Shown here in pieces: positions 17,501 to 27,084 of a stretch of DNA of 64,000 nt. The translations under genes and the position numbers were made by a program. The notes below the pieces were generated by a model. That model was not told where the DNA came from and did not search any database. It worked only from the letters and a program-made list of their open reading frames with translations. The stretch is taken from the NCBI RefSeq assembly GCF_017991995.1, contig NZ_JAGOPN010000001.1, positions 460,612 through 524,611 on the forward strand. Direction: 5' to 3'. Numbering within the stretch: the first letter of the stretch is position 1; the number at the start of each line of letters is the position of its first letter. Source of the stretch: Pseudacidovorax sp. Lineage in GTDB: Bacteria; Pseudomonadota; Gammaproteobacteria; Burkholderiales; Burkholderiaceae_C.

Positions 17501-18630
17501 CGCGGCCGGCTGGCGAAGTCCTTCTCGTCGTAGAGCCGGATGCAGATGCCGTTGGCCACCCGGCCGCAGCGGCCGGCACGCTGATTGGCGGCGGCCTGGC
17601 TGACCGGCTCCACCTGCAACTGCTCCACCTTGCTGCGGAAGGAATAGCGCTTGACCCTCGCCGTGCCCGCGTCGATCACGTAGCGGATGCCCGGCACCGT
17701 AAGCGAGGTCTCGGCCACGTTGGTCGCCAGCACGATGCGCCGGCCGGTGTGGCCCTCGAAGATGCGGTCCTGCTCGGCCTGCGACAGGCGCGAGAACAGC
17801 GGCAGCACCTCGGCCGCGCGCATCACAGGGTGGTGCGCCAGGTGCTTGCGCAGGTGGTCGGCGGCCTCGCGGATCTCGCGCTCGCCGGGCAGGAAGACCA
17901 GAATGTCGCCACCGGCATTGCCTTGCCACAGCTCGTCCACGCCATCGGCGATGGCGTCGTTGAGGTCGTACTCGCGCGACTCCTCGAAGGGCCGCCAGCG
18001 CATCTCCACCGGGAAGGTGCGGCCCGATACATAGATGACGGGCGCCGGTCCGGCCTTGCTCTCGAAGTGCTTCGCAAAGCGCTCCGCATCGATGGTGGCC
18101 GAGGTGACGATGACCTTCAGGTCCGGCCGCCGCGGCAGGATCTCGCGCAGGTAGCCCAGCAGGAAGTCGATGTTCAGCGAGCGCTCGTGGGCCTCGTCGA
18201 TGATCAGCGTGTCGTAGGCCTTGAGCAGCGGGTCGGTCTGCGTCTCGGCCAGCAGGATGCCGTCGGTCATCAGCTTGACCGAGGCATCGCGGCTCAGCCG
18301 GTCCTGGAAGCGGACCTTGTAGCCCACCACCTCGCCCAGCGGCGTCTTCAGTTCCTCGGCGATGCGCTTGGCCACCGAACTGGCAGCGATCCGCCGCGGC
18401 TGGGTGTGGCCGATCAGCCGGCCGCGGCCCTCGGGCGCGTTGAGCTTGCCGCGGCCCAGCGCCAGGGCGATCTTGGGCAGCTGGGTGGTCTTGCCCGAGC
18501 CGGTCTCGCCGCAGACGATGACCACCTGATGGGCCTGGATGGCGGCGGCGATCTCGTCGCGCTTGGCGGATACGGGAAGGGAATCGGGAAAGTCGATCTG
18601 GAGCGGCACGGGGCGAGTATCGCAGCCCAC
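14521..18630 (-). CDS. hrpA: ATP-dependent RNA helicase HrpA (DEAH box), with an extra linker
   Basis: A DEAH/RHA-family helicase acting on RNA; in E. coli it rescues stalled ribosomes and processes mRNA. It is 1369 residues, slightly longer than the usual 1300. Walker A GETGSGKT is at 41-48, followed by IIDEAHERS (motif II), GRTFPVEMRW and the QRAGRCGR motif VI region. The DUF3418 C-terminal domain ends LEELRVSFFAQELRTPQPVS. Residues about 548-603 form an unusual Pro/Gly/Ser-rich insertion made of REP-like palindromes (see 16874-16941). A second Ala/Pro linker of about 45 residues lies later. The annotated start is GTG at 18630; GTG at 18609 is equally possible. Confidence 0.93.
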   Translation of the reverse strand: MGCDTRPVPLQIDFPDSLPVSAKRDEIAAAIQAHQVVIVCGETGSGKTTQLPKIALALGRGKLNAPEGRGRLIGHTQPRRIAASSVAKRIAEELKTPLGEVVGYKVRFQDRLSRDASVKLMTDGILLAETQTDPLLKAYDTLIIDEAHERSLNIDFLLGYLREILPRRPDLKVIVTSATIDAERFAKHFESKAGPAPVIYVSGRTFPVEMRWRPFEESREYDLNDAIADGVDELWQGNAGGDILVFLPGEREIREAADHLRKHLAHHPVMRAAEVLPLFSRLSQAEQDRIFEGHTGRRIVLATNVAETSLTVPGIRYVIDAGTARVKRYSFRSKVEQLQVEPVSQAAANQRAGRCGRVANGICIRLYDEKDFASRPRFTDPEILRSSLAGVILRMKSLHLGDVTQFPFLEAPSGRAVADGYQLLGELGAVDDANELTEIGRELARLPLDPRVGRMILEGRTRGALQEVLVIASAMSVQDVRDRPLEAQQQADQAHAKFDDEKSEFSGYLTLWKWLHDARGGAPVAQNRRELVAATQGPKKASAAVLPVSQRLAVAERGGSPPQPSPSGGGSKNAGSARPLPPLGEGRDGGSPAPRHGSIPATHKLSNRQYEQLLRQNFVSVRRVREWRDIHSQLLTVVTEHKWKLNPTPAGYEQIHKSMLAGLLGNIGWKMDEEAGSSSGEYLGARGVKFHRHPGAHLRKRPGRWIVCAELVETTRLFGRGIANIEPQWIEEVAGHLLKKQLLDPHWEKKDARVTAFERATLYGLVVYSGRRVDFAKADPAGAREIFIREALAGGEWESKLPFLAANRKLVREVEALEHKSRRQDVLVDDALIYAFYEAQVPADVANGHAFEQWYRQASATNPRLLFLTREELMRHQAAGITTQAFPPLVKLGGVDCAATYLHQPGDARDGVTVSVPLFVLNQVSEERCEWLVPGMLKDKIQALLKSLPQKPRSRFVPLPESAARLAEALGTPEAFGAGSLTDALLKRVRDITSLDVKRADFKLDMLPPHLFMNLQVVDEHGRQLGMGRNLGALKGELGTKARGAFQALAGLKARAGPAPAPAAPSAGGGKTAAPAPKAAPGPAAPPAGQRYTAWTFGELPELMEVRRGAQTLIGFPALVDGGDAVTIEVFDEPEVAAAKHRAGLRRLVALQIRDALKYLEKNIPDLQKMAVAYMPLGTLEELRAQILDVALDRAFLQEPLPTDEASFKRRLDEGRGRLTLIASEVARLASTILTDYAAAQRKIKDTKIQPEAVKDAAEQLQRLVGKRFIADAPWTQLQHFARYLKAIVLRLDKLRADPARDAQKLAELKPQEQRYWRLVAERKGATDERMREFRWLLEELRVSFFAQELRTPQPVSIKRLDKAWQQIV
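16874..16941. repeat. Paired REP-like palindromes inside hrpA
   Basis: Two perfect 9 bp hairpins 38 bp apart: CCTTCCCCC-AGA-GGGGGAAGG at 16874-16894 and CCCTCCCCC-ACT-GGGGGAGGG at 16921-16941. Both use the same stem-loop design and resemble mobile intergenic repeats of betaproteobacteria. Here they lie in the coding sequence of hrpA, in frame, encoding about 45-55 disordered residues (PPQPSPSGGG, then PLPPLGEGRDGG). The other reading direction gives APSPTGGGLGWGP, a peptide often seen where such repeats are over-annotated. Confidence 0.7.
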
Positions 18631-18710
18631 GGGTTCACATGTTTCCGTGTAGACTCGTCCGACACCCGCCGCCGCGCCAAACGCCGCGCCCAGTTTGCGA
18701 GGAAGCTCCC

Positions 18711-19001
18711 ATGGCCAACCTGACCATCAACGTCGACGAGCAGCTCATCAAGGCTGCCCGCGTGCGCGCCATCCAGCAGGGCACGTCGCTGAGCGCCAAG
18801 GTGCGGGAGTTCCTGCAGCAGTACGTCAACGAGGCCGAGGCCAGCCGCCAGATGCTGCGCGACGCCGCCACAGCCCGGCTGATGGCGGCCATCGACGCCG
18901 CTGCCAGCGAGGCGCAGCCGGCAGCGCAGCCACGCAGCGGCAGCCTGCGGGACGAGCTGTACGACGGCGACTTCCGGGCACGGGCCCGCTCCGCCGACTG
19001 A
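18711..19001 (+). CDS. vapB: Antitoxin of a VapBC-type module (ribbon-helix-helix)
   Basis: A 96-residue antitoxin. The N-terminal half (NLTINVDEQLIKAARVRAIQ, then SLSAKVREFLQQYV) fits a ribbon-helix-helix DNA-binding fold that would repress the operon. The C-terminal half is Ala-rich and helical, ending in an acidic/basic tail (RDELYDGDFRARARS) suited to wrapping the toxin active site. A GAGGAAG ribosome site precedes the ATG at 18711. The toxin gene starts 10 bp downstream. It is divergent from hrpA with an 80 bp gap. The TA call rests on the pair; the exact antitoxin subfamily is not resolved. Confidence 0.82.
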   Translation: MANLTINVDEQLIKAARVRAIQQGTSLSAKVREFLQQYVNEAEASRQMLRDAATARLMAAIDAAASEAQPAAQPRSGSLRDELYDGDFRARARSAD

Positions 19002-19011
19002 CGCTTCGCCC

Positions 19012-19431
19012 GTGCCCCTCGCCTTCTTCGACACCAACGTGCTGGTGTACTGCGTCGATCCGCGCTCGCCGGCCAAGCAGGCCGCGGCGCGCGAGCTCGT
19101 CGCCCGCCACGCGACCGCAGCCGAGGGCGTGCTGAGCACGCAGGTGCTCATCGAGCTCTACAGCGTGCTCACCCGCAAGCACCGCATTGCAGCCGACACG
19201 GTGCGCGCCCTGCTCGACGGCTATAGCGCCTGGCAGGTGGTCGACACCGACCTGCGCCTGGTGCAGTCGGCGCTCGATACCGCCCAGGCGCACGGCCTCT
19301 CGATCTTCGACGCCATGGTGATCGAGGCCGCGCAACGCAGCGGCGCCGTCACGCTCTACACCGAAGATCTGCAGCATGGCCGACGATTCGGCGACCTGAC
19401 GCTGGTCGACCCCTTCCGCGCTGCCGCCTGA
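19012..19431 (+). CDS. vapC: PIN-domain ribonuclease toxin VapC
   Basis: A 139-residue PIN-domain RNase, toxin of the VapBC pair; VapC enzymes cleave tRNA or rRNA with Mg2+. All four acidic positions are present: Asp7 (FFDTN), Glu48 (LIELYS), Asp100 (SIFDAM) and Asp119 (YTEDLQ). So the nuclease is probably active and needs its antitoxin. The start is GTG at 19012, 10 bp after the vapB stop, a weak start that may keep toxin synthesis below antitoxin. argA follows 55 bp later on the same strand and could share transcripts. Confidence 0.88.
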   Translation: MPLAFFDTNVLVYCVDPRSPAKQAAARELVARHATAAEGVLSTQVLIELYSVLTRKHRIAADTVRALLDGYSAWQVVDTDLRLVQSALDTAQAHGLSIFDAMVIEAAQRSGAVTLYTEDLQHGRRFGDLTLVDPFRAAA

Positions 19432-19486
19432 ACGGGCGGCTCGCGTCCACCCCTTCGCTTCCACCTTCCACAGTCCTGCTCCGCGC

Positions 19487-20836
<1,350 letters not shown>

Positions 20837-20854
20837 AGCAGCCTTGCCAAGAAG

Positions 20855-20883
20855 AAAGGCGCGTCCATCGGGCGCGCCTTTTT
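20855..20883 (+). terminator. Rho-independent terminator of argA
   Basis: Nine-base stem AAAGGCGCG (20855-20863) pairing with CGCGCCTTT (20873-20881), with a 9-base loop and a T-run (20879-20883), starting 18 bp after the argA stop. The symmetric A/T flanks mean it could also serve the convergent SDR gene. Confidence 0.75.
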
Positions 20884-20911
20884 CATGGGGATGGTCAGGC
20901 CGCGTCGTCGG

Positions 20912-21712
20912 CTACGACATCCGCGGCTGCCCGTTGGACGCCGTCAGGCCGCCATCCACCGGCACCAACGCACCATTGACGAAGCTGGCGTCGTCACTGG
21001 CCAGGAAGGCGACCACCGACGCCACCTCCGCAGGATCGGCGCCGCGGCCGAGCGGGATGCGGTCCTTGAAGCGTTCCATGGTGTCCGGGTCGTCCTGCAT
21101 GTCCGCGGTCATGGGCGTGAAGGTCAGGCTGGGGCAGACGGCATTCACGCGCACGCCCCGTCCGCCATGGTCCAGCGCCATGGCACGGGTCAGGTTCACG
21201 ACCGCCCCCTTGGACGCGTTGTAGGCCACCAGGCCCCAGTCGCCGCCCAGGCCGGACACCGAGGCCGTGTTGACGATGCAGCCACGGCTGCGCTCCAGAT
21301 GCAGCATCGCGGCCTTGGCGCCGTTGAAGACACCGCCGGCGTTCACGGCCAGCGTGCGGTGGAAGTCCTCGGCCGAGGCATCGGTGGCGTCGCCCTCGGG
21401 TGCGATGCCCGCGTTGTTGACCAGCACATGCAACTCGCCGAAGCGCTCGATGGTGGCCTCGACCAGGGCGCTGACCTGGCCCAGGTCGGACACGTCGACT
21501 TGATGCACCAACGTGCGCTCGGAAGGGAGATCGGCCGCGACTTTGTCGAGCTTGTCGGCATGGTCCCCGGCCAGCACGACATGGGCGCCCTCGGCGGAAA
21601 AGCGGCGGGCGATGGCCTCGCCGATGCCCGAGCCGGCGCCGGTGACGATCACGACACGGCCATGGAAGCGATCACGGCCCTGGGTGGAAGAGAGTTGGAG
21701 TGCAGCAGTCAT
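20912..21712 (-). CDS. SDR-family NAD(P)-dependent oxidoreductase
   Basis: A 266-residue classical short-chain dehydrogenase/reductase. The cofactor motif TGAGSGIG is at 24-31, with NNAG at 99-102, the catalytic serine region TASVSG at 149-154 and the YNASK active site (Tyr164, Lys168). LAGD follows beta-2, where an acidic residue often favours NAD over NADP. The substrate cannot be told. It lies 180 bp downstream of azlD on the same strand, so it may be an independent unit. ATG 21712 was preferred; ATG 21721 is an alternative. Confidence 0.88.
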   Translation of the reverse strand: MTAALQLSSTQGRDRFHGRVVIVTGAGSGIGEAIARRFSAEGAHVVLAGDHADKLDKVAADLPSERTLVHQVDVSDLGQVSALVEATIERFGELHVLVNNAGIAPEGDATDASAEDFHRTLAVNAGGVFNGAKAAMLHLERSRGCIVNTASVSGLGGDWGLVAYNASKGAVVNLTRAMALDHGGRGVRVNAVCPSLTFTPMTADMQDDPDTMERFKDRIPLGRGADPAEVASVVAFLASDDASFVNGALVPVDGGLTASNGQPRMS

Positions 21713-21892
21713 GGGCTGCATGAACGCATGCGCGCGAAACGCTTCACGTCGGAGAACTGCGCATCGCAGCCGTCCAGCGCGACGCACGCCGAATGCTGCA
21801 AACCAGTGGCCGTCGCTGCGACAGCTGTGAAGCGGTTGCACCCGGCTTCGACAAGCTCCACCGAAACGGCCGTGGATCACGGCAACTTCGGA

Positions 21893-22231
21893 TCAGCCCG
21901 CGACCCCCAAGCTGCGCAACAGCAGCAAGGTCGCCGTCCCCACCACCACCGGGCCCGTCACGCCGCGCCGCCACCAGAACCAGGCGACCGAGACGGCCAC
22001 GGCCAGCCAGCGCGGGTCGTGCCAGCCCGAGGCGACGGCGGCACCGGCCGAGCCGCGCAGCACCTCGGGCACCACCACGGCCATCAGCGCCGCCAGCGGC
22101 GCATGCCGCAGGCCCGAAGCCAGCCAGCCCGGCAGGCGCGGCTCCCGGCGCGGCAGCAGGAACACGCCGCGCGTGAGCACGGTCACCCCCGCCAGCGCGA
22201 GGATGGCGATCCACAGGTGCAGGTCGGTCAT
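21893..22231 (-). CDS. azlD: AzlD-family branched-chain amino acid exporter subunit
   Basis: Small partner of the AzlCD exporter (branched-chain amino acids or analogues such as azaleucine) in the inner membrane. The 112 residues contain about four hydrophobic segments (LWIAILALAGVTVLTRGVFLL, then a WLASGLRHAPLAALMAVVVPEVL stretch with the family-typical RHAPLAAL). It begins inside the azlC stop codon (ATGA overlap), so the two are translationally coupled. It is last in the run from dppA and probably part of that operon. Confidence 0.88.
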   Translation of the reverse strand: MTDLHLWIAILALAGVTVLTRGVFLLPRREPRLPGWLASGLRHAPLAALMAVVVPEVLRGSAGAAVASGWHDPRWLAVAVSVAWFWWRRGVTGPVVVGTATLLLLRSLGVAG

Positions 22232-22953
22232 GGCGTGGCGATGCGCGGGCGGCGCCGTTCCGCCCAGTGGCCGGCCGCCATGGCGGCGGCAATGGCCGCG
22301 ATCACCTGCAGCCCGAAGGGCCAGCCCTGCCCCATCCAGCCGATGGTGCCCGCCACCGCGGCCACCAGCCAGCTGGGCCGGTCCGCGATCATGGGCATGG
22401 CAAGACCCAGCAGCGCGAGCACGCCGATGAAGCGCAGGTCCCAATCCGGTGGAATGGCGTCGGCGAGGAAGATGCCCGCCAGCGAGGCCACCTGCCACGC
22501 CGCCCAGTTGAACAGCGCCAGGCCCAGGAAGTAGGCCAGCTGGTCGGGCGCGCGCCGCGGGTAGCGCTGCATGAAGCGCACATACACCGGGTCACCGGCC
22601 AGGTAGGCCAGCCCCAGCCGCTGCGGCCGCGGCAGCAGGCCGAAGTAGCGCCGCCAGTGCGCGCTGAACACGACGAAGCGCACGTTGAGCATCAGCGCCG
22701 TCAGCACGATCACCCACAGCGGCGCGCCCGCCAGGATCATCGGCAGGCAGGCCAGCTGCGAGGCACTGGCGAAGACCAGCAGCGACATGGCCAGCACGGC
22801 GCCCATCGGCAGGCCACTGCGCGCCATGGCCACTCCGGTCACCAGGCCCAGGGCCACCGTGCCCAGGGCCGGGCCGGCGATGGCCCGCACGCCCTCGGCA
22901 AAGCCGGGGTGCGTGAAGAGCGAACGCAGCGATCGCGTGCCGAACAGCGCCAT
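22228..22953 (-). CDS. azlC: AzlC-family branched-chain amino acid exporter, large subunit
   Basis: Inner-membrane large subunit of an AzlCD permease. The 241 residues have several membrane segments and family motifs: an N-terminal FAEGVRAIAGPALG, FASASQLACLPMI near 83, and the LNVRFVVFSAHWRRYF stretch at about 111. It overlaps azlD by 4 bp and starts 27 bp behind the amidase gene. In this context it may export amino acids released by the amidase or taken up as peptides/amides by the upstream ABC system; that link is inferred from gene order. Confidence 0.9.
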   Translation of the reverse strand: MALFGTRSLRSLFTHPGFAEGVRAIAGPALGTVALGLVTGVAMARSGLPMGAVLAMSLLVFASASQLACLPMILAGAPLWVIVLTALMLNVRFVVFSAHWRRYFGLLPRPQRLGLAYLAGDPVYVRFMQRYPRRAPDQLAYFLGLALFNWAAWQVASLAGIFLADAIPPDWDLRFIGVLALLGLAMPMIADRPSWLVAAVAGTIGWMGQGWPFGLQVIAAIAAAMAAGHWAERRRPRIATP

Positions 22954-22980
22954 GTCGTGAGGTTTCCGTGTCCCGGCCGA

Positions 22981-24456
22981 TCAGGCGGCCGTGACGTGCA
23001 CGCCCGGGCGGCGGCCGTCGTTCCAGCGGCCGCCCAGGGCGCGCTCGATCTGCGCCGCCAGCTGCAGCAGCAGGCCGTCGTTGGCCTGGCGCGCCTGGGC
23101 ATGGATGCCGAAGGGCAGCCCGTTGGCCTGTTGCGCCATCGGCAGCGAGATGGCCGGAATGCCGCACAGGTTCGACAGCGGCGTGTACGAGAAGAACTTC
23201 CAGAGGTTGTCGAACCAGTCCAGCACGTCCGGGTTGTCGCTGGTCGTCAGGTACTCGGTGGTGCCGATGCGCGGCGTCGCCAGCGCGGTGATGGGCGTGA
23301 GGATGATGTCCCAGTCCTCGAAGAAGGCGCCGAAGGCACGCGCGGTGCTGTTGAAGACGGCCTGCATCTTGTAGCGCTCTGCGTACGACAGGTCCTTGCC
23401 CGCTTCCCAGATGCGGATGTTGATCGGCTCGATCAGGTCTGCGGGCGGACGCTCCAGCCCGCTCTTCGCGAGCAGGCCGTTGATCACCTGCGCGAAGTTG
23501 CTGATGTAGCAGGTGGTCTGCGCGCGGAAGGCTTCGCGCAGGTCGGCCTGGGGCAGTGCCCATTCGACATGGTGGCCCAGGCCTTCGAGGAAGCGCGCAG
23601 CCTTCTCCAGCTCGGCCACGATCTCGGGCGTGGCGCGGTAATCGCCCCATTCGTGCGAGAGCGCGATGCGCAGCCGGCCCGGGTCCTTCTGGATCAGCTG
23701 GGTGTAGGGCTCGGGCGTTGTCCAGTAGGGCATGAATTCGCCGGGTGCGCCGCCGCGGCAGGCATCGACGAAGGCCGCCGTGTCGCGCACCGTGCGGCTA
23801 TGACAGCCCTGGATGGACACATAGCCGGTGATGTCCGACGAATTCGGCCCGATGCTGAACACGCCGCGCGAGGGCTTGAGACCGATGTTGCCGTTGAAGC
23901 CGGCGGGGATGCGGATCGAACCGCCACCGTCCGTGGCATGCGACATGGGTACCACGCCCGCCGCCACCATGGCCGAGGTGCCGGCGGAAGAGCCGCAGGT
24001 GGTGAAGTCGGTGTTCCAGGGATTGCGCGTGACGTAGACGGCCGGGTTCTCGGCGGAGCTGCAGACGCCGAACTCCGGCGTGGTGGTGCGGCCCATCAGG
24101 TTGAGGCCGGCCTTGCGCATCTGCTTCGTGAGCCAAGCATCCTCGGTCGGGCGATTGCCGCGCATGAAGAGCGAGCCCTGCTCCTGCAGGCGCCCCTTGA
24201 GCGTGGGGCCCAGGTCCTTCATGAGGAAGGGCACACCAGCGAAGGGGCCCTGCGGATTCAGCCCGTCCTTGAGCGGGTCGGCCACCACGTCCTCGAAGAC
24301 CTCGACCACGGCCGACAGCGCCGGGTTGGTCTTCGCGATGCCGGCCGCGGCCTGCTGCGCGAGTTCGGCGGCCGTGAGCTCGCCCTGGCGCACCTTCTCG
24401 GCCAGGGCCGTCGCGTCCTGCGCGGCCCATTCGTCCCAGCTCATTGCCAATGTCAT
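22981..24456 (-). CDS. Amidase-signature family hydrolase
   Basis: A 491-residue amidase-signature enzyme that hydrolyses a carboxamide to acid and ammonia. The Ser-cisSer-Lys triad is complete: Lys80 (LMKDLG), Ser156 (CGSSAG) and Ser180 (DGGGSIRIP), with the standard 24-residue serine spacing. The usual GGSSGG motif is changed to CGSSAG, keeping both serines. No signal peptide is seen, so it is cytoplasmic. It sits between the ATPase gene of a peptide-type importer and azlCD, so its substrate is probably what that importer brings in. The exact substrate is unknown. Confidence 0.88.
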   Translation of the reverse strand: MTLAMSWDEWAAQDATALAEKVRQGELTAAELAQQAAAGIAKTNPALSAVVEVFEDVVADPLKDGLNPQGPFAGVPFLMKDLGPTLKGRLQEQGSLFMRGNRPTEDAWLTKQMRKAGLNLMGRTTTPEFGVCSSAENPAVYVTRNPWNTDFTTCGSSAGTSAMVAAGVVPMSHATDGGGSIRIPAGFNGNIGLKPSRGVFSIGPNSSDITGYVSIQGCHSRTVRDTAAFVDACRGGAPGEFMPYWTTPEPYTQLIQKDPGRLRIALSHEWGDYRATPEIVAELEKAARFLEGLGHHVEWALPQADLREAFRAQTTCYISNFAQVINGLLAKSGLERPPADLIEPINIRIWEAGKDLSYAERYKMQAVFNSTARAFGAFFEDWDIILTPITALATPRIGTTEYLTTSDNPDVLDWFDNLWKFFSYTPLSNLCGIPAISLPMAQQANGLPFGIHAQARQANDGLLLQLAAQIERALGGRWNDGRRPGVHVTAA

Positions 24457-24523
24457 GTCGTGTGTTCCTATTGTTTGGATGTCGGTCGAACCGAAAATTC
24501 TGCCCGCTCGTGCCTGGGCCTGC

Positions 24524-26194
24524 TCAGGCCGCCAGTCCCAGCTCGGTGCGCGGCGCCGCAGCCAGCAGCTTGCGGGTGTAGGCGTGGGCCGGCTGGCCGA
24601 ACACCTCGGCCGTCAAGCCCTCTTCCACGATGCGGCCCTGGTTCATCACGATCACGCGGTCGCACAACTGCGCCGCCACCCGCAAGTCGTGCGTGATGAA
24701 CAGGATGCCCAGCCCGAAGTCGCGTTGCACCTCCCGCAGCAGGTCGAGGATCTGCGCCTGCACCGACACGTCGAGCGCCGACACCGCCTCGTCCGCCACC
24801 AGCACCTGCGGCTGGCAGGCGACGGCGCGGGCGATCGCCAGGCGCTGACGCTGGCCGCCCGAGAACTGGTGCGGGTAGCGCGACAGCGCAGCGCGCGGCA
24901 GCTGGATGCGGTCCATCAGTTCCTCGGCCAGCTTGCGTGCCGCCGGCACGTCCAGCCCGAAGTTGACCGCGCCTTCGATCATCGAGGAGCCCACGGTGCG
25001 CCGCGGATTGAGCGAGCGGTTCGGATCCTGGAACACCACCTGCACCCGCGAGCGCAGCGGCCGCAGCCGAGACTCCGACAGCGACTGCACCTCGCGGTCG
25101 CCCCAGGTGATGGTGCCCTCGCTCGGGTCGATCAGCCGGATCATGCAGCGCGCGAAGGTGGACTTGCCCGAGCCCGATTCGCCCACCACGCCCACCGTCT
25201 CGCCGCGGTGCACGGCCACGCTCGCGTCCTGCAGCGCGGTGTTGGGCTTGGCACGGCCGAGCCAGTCCCGGCGCACGTAGGTCTTTCCGACGGCGCGGCC
25301 GGCCAGCAGCGCCGGGCCGCCGGGCAACGCGCGCGGCGGCGGCGGCACCATGCCGGGCACGGCGGCCAGCAGCATGCGGGTGTAGTCCTCGCGCGGCGTG
25401 CGCAGCACCTGCTCGCGCGGGCCCTGCTCCACCACCTTGCCACGGTGCATCACCATCACCTCGTCGGCGATCTCGGCCACCACGCCCATGTCGTGCGTGA
25501 TGAACAGCACCGCACTGCCCTGCTCCTGCTGCAGCTCGGCGATGAGCTTGAGGATCTCGGCCTGCGTGGTCACGTCCAGCGCCGTGGTCGGCTCGTCGCA
25601 GATCAGGAGGCGCGGCTTGAGGATGATCGCCATCGCGATGACGATGCGCTGGCGCTGGCCGCCCGAGAGCTGATGCGGATAGCTCGAAAAGATGCGCTGC
25701 GGATCGGGCAGGCGCACGCGCTCGAACACTTCCAGGATGCGCGCCTTGCGCTCGGCCGGCGTCAGCGCCGTGTGGTTGCGCAGCAACTCGTCGACCTGCT
25801 CGCCGCAGCTGAGCACTGGGTTGAGCGCCGTCATCGGCTCCTGGAAGACCATGCCCATCACCTGGCCGCGCAGGGCGCGCAGGCGCTTCTCGGGCAGGTA
25901 CTTGCCATTCGTCAGCAGCGTCTCGCCGGCCAGCACGATGTCGCCGGCCGTGATGGTCAGGCCCTTGGCCAGCAGCGCCATCACGGTCGTGGCCAGCACC
26001 GACTTGCCGGAGCCGGACTCGCCCACGATGCACAGCGTGCGGCCGGCCTCGATGCGCACGTCCAGCCGCTCGATGGCATGGGGCCGGTCGGCGTCGGCGG
26101 GCAGTGCGACCTGCAGGCCGCGCACCTCCAGCACGGGGCTTGCGGGCATGGGCGGCGCTTCGCCAGCGGCGATGCGGGTGGGAAGGGGTTTCAT
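24524..26194 (-). CDS. Fused DppD-DppF-type ABC transporter ATPase (two nucleotide-binding domains)
   Basis: Energises the adjacent peptide/nickel-type importer. The 556-residue product joins both ATPases normally encoded separately as DppD and DppF/OppF. Walker A GESGSGKS and signature SGGQRQR occur in each half (signatures LSGGQRQR and FSGGQRQR), with Walker B LICDEPTTALD and LVADEAVSALD. The halves are joined at about 285-300 by a Pro-rich linker. It starts 13 bp after dppC. An upstream in-frame extension to 26242 was not used because ATG 26194 fits spacing and family. Such fusions are common in this transporter family. Confidence 0.92.
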   Translation of the reverse strand: MKPLPTRIAAGEAPPMPASPVLEVRGLQVALPADADRPHAIERLDVRIEAGRTLCIVGESGSGKSVLATTVMALLAKGLTITAGDIVLAGETLLTNGKYLPEKRLRALRGQVMGMVFQEPMTALNPVLSCGEQVDELLRNHTALTPAERKARILEVFERVRLPDPQRIFSSYPHQLSGGQRQRIVIAMAIILKPRLLICDEPTTALDVTTQAEILKLIAELQQEQGSAVLFITHDMGVVAEIADEVMVMHRGKVVEQGPREQVLRTPREDYTRMLLAAVPGMVPPPPRALPGGPALLAGRAVGKTYVRRDWLGRAKPNTALQDASVAVHRGETVGVVGESGSGKSTFARCMIRLIDPSEGTITWGDREVQSLSESRLRPLRSRVQVVFQDPNRSLNPRRTVGSSMIEGAVNFGLDVPAARKLAEELMDRIQLPRAALSRYPHQFSGGQRQRLAIARAVACQPQVLVADEAVSALDVSVQAQILDLLREVQRDFGLGILFITHDLRVAAQLCDRVIVMNQGRIVEEGLTAEVFGQPAHAYTRKLLAAAPRTELGLAA

Positions 26195-26207
26195 GGTCAC
26201 ACCTCGC

Positions 26208-27080
26208 TCAGCTGCGCTTGGAGAACTTGGGATCGAGCACATCGCGCAGCCCGTCGCCGAGCAGGTTGATGGCCAGCACGGTGGGCACCAGGAAGAGCGC
26301 AGGCCACAGCACGTTGCCCGGCGCCTGCGAGAACAGCACGCGGCCCTCGGCCATGATGTTTCCCCAGGTCGGCACCTCGGCCGGCAGGCCCAGGCCGAGG
26401 AAGCTCAGGATGGCTTCGGTCAGCACGGCAGATGCCGCAATGAAGGTGCCCTGCACGATCAGCGGCGCCAGCGCGTTGGGCAGGATGTCGCGCCACAGGA
26501 TGACGGCATTGGGCGTCGCCAGGGCGCGGGCCGCCTCGACGAAGGGTTCGTCGCGCAGGCCGATCACCAGGGCGCGCACCAGGCGCGTCACCCGCGGCAC
26601 CTCGGGCACGGCGATGGCCAGGATCACCGTCGGCAGGCTCGCGCCGAGCATCGCCACCAGCGTGATGGCCAGCAGCACGGCCGGGATGGCCATCAGGCCG
26701 TCCATCACCCGCATCAGCACGGCGTCGGCCGCGCGGAAGTAGCCGGCCACCATGCCCAGCGTGCAGCCCAGCGCGATGGCGAGGAAGGCGGTGAGCACGC
26801 CCACCAGCAGCGAGATGCGGGTGCCGTAGAGCACACGGCTCCACACGTCGCGGCCCACGCTGTCGCTGCCCATCCAGAAGGTGTGCTGCACCATCGCGCC
26901 ATCGGGCAGCGTGACCTGGCCGGCCGTGCCCGCGGGGACGGTGATGAAGTTCGCGTCCATCGCCGAGGGGTCGAAGGTGCCCAGCCATGGCGCCATCAGG
27001 CCCAGCAGCGTGAGCACCAGCAGCACCAGCGTGCCGCCGCGCACGGCGCCATGGCGCCAGAGTTTTTGGAGAGTGCCCAT
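26208..27080 (-). CDS. DppC-type peptide ABC transporter permease
   Basis: A 290-residue inner-membrane permease of the DppC/OppC family with about six membrane segments, beginning with GTLVLLVLTLLGLMAPWL. It has the hallmark HTFWMGSDSVGRDVWSRVLYGTRISL stretch and the EAA loop around EPFVEAARALATP that docks the ATPase. It starts 4 bp after dppB and ends 13 bp before the fused ATPase gene. Substrate (peptide, opine or amide) cannot be inferred from sequence. Confidence 0.92.
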   Translation of the reverse strand: MGTLQKLWRHGAVRGGTLVLLVLTLLGLMAPWLGTFDPSAMDANFITVPAGTAGQVTLPDGAMVQHTFWMGSDSVGRDVWSRVLYGTRISLLVGVLTAFLAIALGCTLGMVAGYFRAADAVLMRVMDGLMAIPAVLLAITLVAMLGASLPTVILAIAVPEVPRVTRLVRALVIGLRDEPFVEAARALATPNAVILWRDILPNALAPLIVQGTFIAASAVLTEAILSFLGLGLPAEVPTWGNIMAEGRVLFSQAPGNVLWPALFLVPTVLAINLLGDGLRDVLDPKFSKRS

Positions 27081-27084
27081 GGCT

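Noticed and set aside
20844..21224. Plus-strand frame downstream of argA
   Set aside because: Starts within the argA terminator and runs antisense to the SDR gene; no ribosome site or family.
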